Part shown: piece after piece, positions 58,301 through 64,000 of the stretch
Layout of the letters: each line of letters starts with the position of its first letter
Position numbering within the stretch: the first letter of the stretch is position 1
Origin: Bugula neritina
Lineage: Eukaryota > Bryozoa > Gymnolaemata > Cheilostomatida > Bugulidae
DNA: 64,000 bases
Direction: 5' to 3'
NCBI GenBank assembly: GCA_964035545.1
Contig: OZ037772.1
Location: forward strand, 8,542,650-8,606,649
Made by a program: the position numbers and the translations under genes
Notes under the pieces: generated by a model
Database searches by the model: none
What the model was told of the DNA's origin: nothing
What the model saw: the letters and a program-made list of their open reading frames with translations, nothing else

Positions 58301-61300
58301 CTCAGCTACTAGAGCTAATACAACTTAATTCTTTGAAGGTAGTGTGACTCTCATAGTACTTTACAGATTTGTTATTTTTATTTTCAATTTTATTAGCATA
58401 AACACGTTTGAACTGAGAATGTATTTTGATTTGTTTTAATTTACTTTCAAAGTAAAATGTTTGAATGTTTTCAATTTCATGAAGTGTTGTCAGCCTATTA
58501 AATTACGTTATGTGATTGAAATCAGCTTGTCATCTAATTGAATCTTGTCACAAAGTGAGTAAATAACAAATTTATTTTAGACAAGCCTATAGAAATGAGG
58601 TGTGTCTTATTTTATTGTACAACTATTTCCTATAGCCAAGTTTTTGAGCATCATCTGTTGTTTGATGAAAATTGAGTTTATCGTTTTTATTTCCTACTGC
58701 CTATTTCTTCCAAGCCGCCAGCGATAGGGTATTAACATTTATCTGGTCATGTGCACATCTCAGTTAACAGATGTTGATCTTACACCTTCTTCTGTTTTAC
58801 AAGGTCATAGCTATGCAGGACGCAGTAAAAGGTCAAGGATCTTTGTTTGAGTCTCAACTCAATCACACGATTCAGGAACTGCACAGTTTAGAGAGGTCTC
58901 TGTCTGCAATTGATCTCTCCGTCAACTCTTCTCTGACGTAAGTATACGTCTGCAGAAACAACTTTCCGCACGCTTTTATGTCACATAACAGTTTTAGAAT
59001 CGCCCGATCTACCTACCCAGTGCTTCAGGCTATGATCAAAAGTAGACTAGGAATGCATGACATGTAGTTGGAAATGGCTTGAATATGTTTTTATGCACTA
59101 TTATAGAAAAAAATGTTCATAATTAGTTTTTGTTGATTAAATAACAAAAACATAAAATACTGTGATTTAAGTATTGTGTTAAGTATAAAAAGCTCACAGT
59201 AGTTTATAATCACTATCCCTGTGAGAACCCCTGATGGAAAGGGTTTTTTGTTAAAGCTGGCTAAGGACATATTCATATGTGGTACAGGAGCAATTATGAC
59301 TAAATGCTCTTTCTAACATCACCGCTTATGTTTAGATTTGAAACACTGACTTCGTGGTTACTAGGCTAACACACTAACCATTACACCACTGCTGCTCTCT
59401 CTAGTCTTTCCTTGGGGATAGGAATCTCATTATCGCAATATCTAATAAGAGCATCCCTGTGGGATTCATTTATGCCAACAGATTTGAGATTGTATCTTGA
59501 TGACGTATCGTTACTTTTTCTTGTCACTCTGCAGTCATCTGACAGGAAGAGTTCAGTCTAACAAGGAGAGATCTGACATGCTCTGGTCTAGACTGAGGAT
59601 CATAGACAACAGACTGGCTCATGTGAGTTGATACACTCGGGCTATACACATATTGGGGTTGTTTTCCCTTAGTTAAAATGTTTTAATTTTCTCCTAAAGC
59701 TTGGAGTACTATATATAAAAGTTTATCGAGAAGTGACGTATTCCAACGTCTGCAAAATCTTGTCCTATCTCTGGTTTTTTTTATTGCAATTCAGTTTTAT
59801 TGACTACCTTTCTATAACATTAGTATCATCATTTATTGATGTCTCATTGTAATGAAGGTAGAGGTAAAGTATTTGACTCAAGAGGTCAATAAATACCAGA
59901 AGAGTAATGACGACTTGAAGCAGAGTATCAAGTTGATGGAGATGGAAGATCAGCTGGAAGTTATAGAGAGTAACATCAATACACAGCAGTCTAACCATGG
60001 TGAGATTTGATTGGTTTAATGCTAGTCTCGGTAATTCTGGTTGGTCAGGTTTGTAATGTGAAATGTGGCCAACACTGTTGGGCTTACTAATAATGCAAGG
60101 TTAATTAACCCTTTGTTATGATGCGAAAATCTGGGATTTCCACACTGGTGTAAAAATATGATTGAAGTATAAATTTGTATTAATCTAACAAAAATGGTTA
60201 ACACTTTAAGGCACTCTGCACTTTTCTTATGATGAGTAAACCTGGGGTTCATTGGCTGAGTATACATGATGTAGGAATATATGTGTAAATGTGTCTCATC
60301 TGTGCATTTCATACTTAAATAACGCCCCATTTCCAAAAGCCACTTACAGTGTGTGTATTTTGTGTAAAGTATTATGTCAAATTCTCAGCTCCACCTTGAC
60401 CTCTTATGTTTCAGAGGCACTGAACTCTAGACTCAACTCTGTAGCAGATCTAGTAAACTCCTTGACCTCTTCAATGTCGACTGTACAAGATAAATGGACA
60501 GAGTTTAACAGTCGTCTGCCCAATCTAGAATACATGTACGATGAAGTTCAGCTCATGATAAACGTGCTGCCACGTGGTGAGTGGACGCTGACATCAGCTG
60601 CTATTGCGTCATTGTATCAGTGGTATCAGGTTTATCATCAATCTGCCCGGTAGTTCAATTGTAGTTTATAATTTGCGGTTTTTGCCCTTTTGAATAAAGT
60701 TTAATCAATTTTTAAACATATTAAAATTTTGAAAATGTATCTGCAAACTAAACTAAATTAGTATTTCAATGATTACTGACTGTGTAAATCTTCTAAAATT
60801 ACTATTGATATTTGCTCCTGAATGTTATCTCGTGTAATAAAGCACACTCGCTCACATGAATGCACAAACACACTCGCACACACTCACTCGCTCACACACA
60901 TACTCGCTCACATACACTTACACACTGACTCACACACACTCACTTACTCTCACACTGCTCAATATTACGGCTACTGGTACTCTGACAGGAAAGTTATATG
61001 CAGAATTTTAAATAAGCTGTTTGAATATTGTATACTAAAGGAAGGTTTAGTTGTTCTGTTAGTTTGGATGTTTATCTTCAATTGTACAGACTGTGATGAT
61101 GTGTACAGAAGGGGAATTAGAAGCTCTGGTGTGCAACTCATAAAGCCTGGCCCAGCACACTCCGCAGTGGAAGTCTACTGTGATATCGACCTTGAGAGTG
61201 GCAGAGGGTGGAGTGTGCTCCAACAGAGACACTCAGGTTACCATGGTTACCACATGACAATATACAGACTATGTACTACTAATTTAGAATTCTAGTTGAT

Positions 61301-63198
61301 CAGTTGGGGTTAGAACTCTTGTTTAAAGTTATTGCTTTAAATGACATTGCTATTAAGTGTACTTACCTCAACTTACACTGTTACTAAATGTACTTACCTC
61401 AACTTACACTAAGGTTAACACAAGTTTTTCATAGTTTATAATGTTATGATGTATTGCCAGCTACTTCAACACCATGGCTGTGTAAAATATTGTCAATGGT
61501 AATAACTTTTGATTAATTGGTTTTTCTTTCAGGCGAGTTGGATTTCAACAAGAACTGGACGGAATACAGAGAAGGTTTTGGAGAAGTGAGAGTTGACAAA
61601 GAGTTTTGGGTTGGTGAGTCAGTAGGTGTTGCTTATTGGTCTATCTTGGGAGTTTTCCTATCGGTCATATACAATATTGTCTATCACTACTTTCAGTGTT
61701 ATCAGCTCTCTGATTGGTAGATGTCTTGAATGTTACGGTTTTTTTATTGGTTGATGTTTATAATGTTGCAAATTAATTTATTGGTTGTTGTTGTTGGGTT
61801 TGATAGCCTATTGTTTTCAAACAGCTTATTTGTCGACTAATTTACTTTTACACGCCTGCTTATTAGTACTTTATCATTATTATTAGTTGATGCTATGTAA
61901 TTGTTACAAGCCTTTTCATTGGTCAATATTGCTTATGTTACCAGATCCACTATAATTTACAGTCTCATTGTTTAGGCTTAGGAATAAGTCAATAGCCTGA
62001 GATTTATTGCAGGTAACGAGTTGATACATACTCTGACGTCCCAGTACAACTACACTGTTCGCTTTGACATGTGGGCAGTGAATGGAAGCTACATATTTGC
62101 AGAGTACACAAGTTTCAAGCTGCTCTCTGAATCCGAAGGCTACAAATTGCTCGTTTCTGGTGAGAACAGAATAGTAATTTTTAAGTTGAAGTATTTTGGC
62201 CTTTTAATGTTAGGTTACTTAAATTTAGATTGTGTAACCACGGAAATAGTTATTTATTAAATTATACTGCAAACCAACTCTAATTAAATAAAACCTATTA
62301 AGTTTTAGTTAGCAAATTTAATTTCCTTAGTTTTAAGCCTATGTAGACCTCAATAACATCTTGAAAATTGCAAGTGGAACCACATTTTCTACGGATAGCA
62401 CAAAGTTGAATTGTAAGAATTTTGTTAGCCCGTTATGCTTTCAAATTATTTGCTCTACTAAATTTTATTTGGAGTTTTCTACCAGAGTATGCTTATATCA
62501 CACAGGAGTTGCTTTTCCTTGATTGATAATTGCTATTTGCATGCCACACTATTAAGTAAAACCTGTTTTCTACGTTAAACAACTATTTCTATTTAGGATA
62601 CTCTGGCAATGCAACCGATTCTCTCCGACATAGCAATGATATGAGTTTTAGTAGTTATGAAGTGGACAATGATAAGAGCTCAATGCATTGCGCCCTCTTC
62701 TACACAGCAGGTTGGCTCTCTTAATTTATCTTGTTCCCTTTGCATAATGCACAGTGCTCCCTCCATATCTCACAGAGCAGCGGGGCTGAAACCTCAATTC
62801 ATGATGTAGTGAATACTAGATTTAACGCACGGATCCATTAAATTTGGCCATTTTGTCTCTATACACATATACATAAGCCACAAAAAAGGGGGTTAAAGCC
62901 CTTCTCGTGACCAATAGAATTTTGTGAGAAATGGCAGCGCGAGATCTGGAGGGAGCACTGTGCTTCCTTTGCGTAAAGTGATCTCTGTTTTTAGGCTACA
63001 TAGAAACTTATATTCCGATGAGTGTGCAGCAGAATATCAAAAATGCCGAGTCATGTTTTAGGCTGGTGGTATAAACATTGTCAATACTGCAATCTGAATG
63101 GAAGATACACGGTGGGCATGGTCTGGTTCAATCACGTATCAGATGAGTGGGTAGAGCTTAGCAGAACGAAAATAAAGATATCTCGGAATTCGTCATGA
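49289..63198 (+). CDS. Secreted fibrinogen-related protein with long helical stalk, 796 aa, 18 exons
   Basis: Exons: 49289-49344, 54339-54545, 55025-55169, 55659-55795, 56215-56368, 56752-56899, 57216-57307, 57435-57647, 58252-58338, 58804-58937, 59535-59622, 59858-59999, 60415-60576, 61090-61236, 61533-61613, 62013-62159, 62597-62710, 63062-63198. All borders are GT..AG, phases match throughout and the sum is exactly 797 codons with stop. Order: signal peptide (1-18), acidic segment (19-88), helical segment, Thr-rich linker (about 182-225), helical/coiled stalk (about 235-588), fibrinogen C-terminal domain (589-796). Many NxS/T sequons fit secretion. The family includes ficolins, angiopoietins, tenascins and invertebrate FREPs; lectin or immune recognition is possible but not shown. 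The donor after 62710 (GTTGGC) is weak. An alternative or extra 5' exon cannot be excluded. Confidence 0.85.
49495..49770. repeat. Minisatellite of about 25-bp units
   Basis: Units such as GTACATGTAACACTACAGTG are repeated roughly ten times with variation. Confidence 0.9.
51845..52045 (-). repeat. SINE copy in intron 1
   Basis: In reverse it reads AGTCATAGGTTCGAGCCC (box B-like), then GTGATGTTAGGAAGAGCAT and AGTCATAATTGCTCCTGTG. The same family occurs at 57700-57905 and 59195-59405, and in old form in intron 3 of the zinc-finger units. Confidence 0.75.
52151..53929 (+). mobile_element. Tc1/mariner transposon, inactive
   Basis: Perfect 27-bp inverted repeats at 52151-52177 and 53903-53929 (starting CAGTGCTGTGAAAAAG) are flanked by TA on both sides. 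The 1779-bp length and the DD34E-type transposase remnant fit the Tc1 group. It sits in intron 1 of the fibrinogen-related gene, in the same orientation. Confidence 0.95.
52539..53581 (+). pseudogene. Broken Tc1-type transposase
   Basis: The first 107 codons (52539-52862) are open and hold the N-terminal helix-turn-helix (SIRKISEKVGKAKTIVYQII) and the GRPR motif (SGRPR). After that, frameshifts and stops break the frame. The catalytic core is still legible: first Asp in SDKSTFN (about 53012), second in EDDNAPC (53285-53287). The third acidic position, 34 residues on, reads NPIRNSW where active Tc1 enzymes have NPIENLW, so Glu is replaced by Arg. Inactive. Confidence 0.9.
54339..60576 (+). CDS. 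Stalk exons of the fibrinogen-related gene
   Basis: Twelve exons between signal peptide and fibrinogen domain. The first encodes an acidic, Ser-rich stretch (SIDDSSEVGSGESEDEYY). The fourth encodes a Thr/Pro-rich, probably O-glycosylated linker (TTTPTTSTTTTTAAS). The others show repeated hydrophobic-polar patterns with few prolines, as in coiled coils (LLELIQLNSLK, VKYLTQEVNKYQKSNDDLK, LNSVADLVNSL). The stalk contains essentially no Cys, so multimers would rely on the coil rather than on disulphides. Individual borders are given in the full gene entry. Confidence 0.75.
55480..55612 (-). repeat. Dispersed repeat, copy 2
   Basis: Reverse-oriented match to 45985-46115 (AGCCTAAGTTTTTTAA through TCTCAATTTCTCC), in the intron before the exon at 55659. 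Confidence 0.75.
55810..56050. repeat. Minisatellite of 14-bp units, intronic
   Basis: TACTGTGACTATTT repeated about 16 times with small changes. Confidence 0.93.
56376..56722. repeat. Minisatellite of about 20-bp units, intronic
   Basis: CTTCATATCATTAGTATATAT and variants, about 17 copies, directly after the donor of the Thr-rich exon. It produces spurious long frames on both strands. Confidence 0.95.
57700..57905 (+). repeat. SINE copy, intronic
   Basis: GTCATGGGTTCAAACTCGG (box B-like), then GTGATGTTAGGAAGAGCAT and CAGTCATAATTGCTCC. Same family as 51845-52045, opposite strand. Confidence 0.75.
59195..59405 (-). repeat. SINE copy, intronic
   Basis: In reverse it carries a tRNA-like start (GTGGTGTAATGGTTAGTGTG) with a box A resemblance, then the shared body GTGATGTTAGAAAGAGCAT. 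It is the copy with the clearest tRNA-like head. Confidence 0.75.
60840..60955. repeat. CACTCG/CACACT simple repeat, intronic
   Basis: Irregular CACAC and CTCAC words in the intron before the fibrinogen domain. Confidence 0.85.
61090..63198 (+). CDS. Fibrinogen C-terminal domain exons
   Basis: Five exons, all joined in phase 1, give about 208 residues. The order of hallmarks is DCDDVYRRGIRSSGVQLIKP, VYCDID with GRGWSVLQQR, NWTEYREGFG, FWVGNELIHTLTSQ, ELIHT..VRFDMW, SGYSGNATDSL, DNDKSSMHCALFY, GGWWYKHCQYCNLNGRY and the C-terminal VELSRTKIKIS. The four usual disulphide Cys are present (in DCDD, VYCD, MHCA, KHC), with an extra Cys in CQYC. The DND segment matches the calcium site of the family. 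The usual length is 200-220 residues, so the domain is complete. Confidence 0.9.
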
Positions 63199-63538
63199 TG
63201 CCTCCCTCATCAGCAAACTACTTCTAATAGCTGAAATGGGATGCCCTTCTTTATGCAAACTAAAATTTCAGTAATATCTAAAAATTTCATTAACCGAGAC
63301 TTATTTCTCAAGTTTATCGATTCATACTATTCATAGCGCAAGTATACAATCAGCAATAATTATTTTTGAACTTTTATGGTACCAAATGTTACTTTCTTCA
63401 TGATCTGATGTATTATTATAAATACTTAGTTGAATGGTGTTTCAAGTGGAATTTTCAATGACAGGTGCTTGTAGATTAATATTATTATTATCATTTATAG
63501 TTACATATTCGTTATATTGTATTTCTAATATTACGACC

Positions 63539-63544
63539 AATAAA
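63539..63544 (+). terminator. Poly(A) signal of the fibrinogen-related gene
   Basis: AATAAA, 341 bp after the stop at 63196-63198; other AATAAA words lie nearby at 63600-63730. Confidence 0.45.
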
Positions 63545-63925
63545 TTAAAGCTACAATGCGCTGAGAATAAATATTAAGATGTACATAGAGTCAAATATTA
63601 CAAAATAAATTATCAATAAAATTAAAAAATAACATTTAAATTCATCACAAAATTAAGTCTCACTACAGCCATGGACTTTAAAGAGAGTAGAAAATAGTGC
63701 TTCAATAAATAGAAAAAGGAAAATAAATAATTAACTTTTGTGCAAATAAATAATATACTAGCCATAAAATGCTACACTGTCATACATGAAATGGAACTAC
63801 AATAATTCATTTGAATATATATATGGATGTCAGAAAGACTTCAGTGTCTGGGGCACCATCTTTGAGTCATGACTCTTGTATAATTAGAAGGACCATAGAG
63901 TCTGGCAGACAAACACTGGCGGCGT
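63545..63925. other. Spacer between two convergent genes
   Basis: AT-rich sequence with no recognisable coding part. It would hold the 3' ends of both the fibrinogen-related gene and the WD40 gene. Confidence 0.5.
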
Positions 63926-64000
63926 CTAGTCATCTATTTGAATCGCCCAACAGGAAACAGTTTTATCCGCGCTACTCGTAATAAAAGACGGGAGTAGAGG
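63926..64000 (-). CDS. C-terminal end of a WD40-repeat protein (partial)
   Basis: The minus strand reads from the window edge as PLLPSFITSSADKTVSCWAI, then QIDD and a TAG stop at 63926-63928. SSADKTVSCWAI is a typical WD40 blade end (S-x-D-x-T-[VI]-x-x-W). Only 24 codons are visible, so which WD40 protein it is cannot be told. It is tail to tail with the fibrinogen-related gene. Confidence 0.65.
   Translation of the reverse strand, partial: PLLPSFITSSADKTVSCWAIQIDD

Overview
The window is AT-rich animal DNA: short introns with GT..AG borders, tRNA-derived SINEs, a Tc1/mariner copy, MITEs, and C2H2 zinc-finger and fibrinogen-domain genes. No operons or ribosome binding sites are seen. An invertebrate is likely, perhaps a lophotrochozoan, but the sequence alone does not settle the phylum.

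Positions 1-45503 hold a tandem array of twelve paralogous units, all on the minus strand, called units 1 to 12 from left to right. The array probably continues beyond position 1. By matching splice sites and frames I get one shared gene plan. Exon 1 is a 19-nt coding exon (MSVIQP-like). Exon 2, about 650 nt, carries two copies of an acidic/hydrophobic motif (consensus LPEEPDVPLSEVISEAF.VLG). Exon 3, about 160 nt, carries a third copy. Exon 4 has a conserved lead-in and 0 to 8 C2H2 fingers. Every intron is phase 1. Units 1, 6, 7, 8 and 10 assemble into open frames of 499, 601, 525, 512 and 467 aa. Unit 11 is plausible at 503 aa. Units 2, 3, 4, 5, 9 and 12 carry start, splice, frameshift, deletion or insertion lesions, although units 2, 4, 9 and 12 keep an intact finger exon. 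Three subfamilies are visible: A (units 5, 7, 9, 10), B (2, 3, 4, 6, 8) and C (1, 11, 12). A and B alternate in units 4 to 9, as expected from duplication of a roughly 8.1 kb two-gene block. The proteins look like DNA-binding regulators with a lineage-specific N-terminal effector region, in the manner of KRAB-ZNF or ZAD-ZNF clusters, but that region matches no associated domain I know.

Positions 45504-49288 are intergenic and repeat-rich, with a 350-bp MITE that has 73-bp inverted repeats. Positions 49289-63198 (plus strand) hold an 18-exon secreted fibrinogen-related gene of 796 aa: signal peptide, acidic segment, Thr-rich linker, long helical stalk, and C-terminal fibrinogen domain. Its first intron contains a dead Tc1/mariner transposon. 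At the right edge (63926-64000, minus strand) is the last part of a WD40-repeat gene.

The main result is the tandem zinc-finger family with a triplicated motif in all-phase-1 exons, in which splice sites, exons and fingers have been lost and reused with the frame kept.
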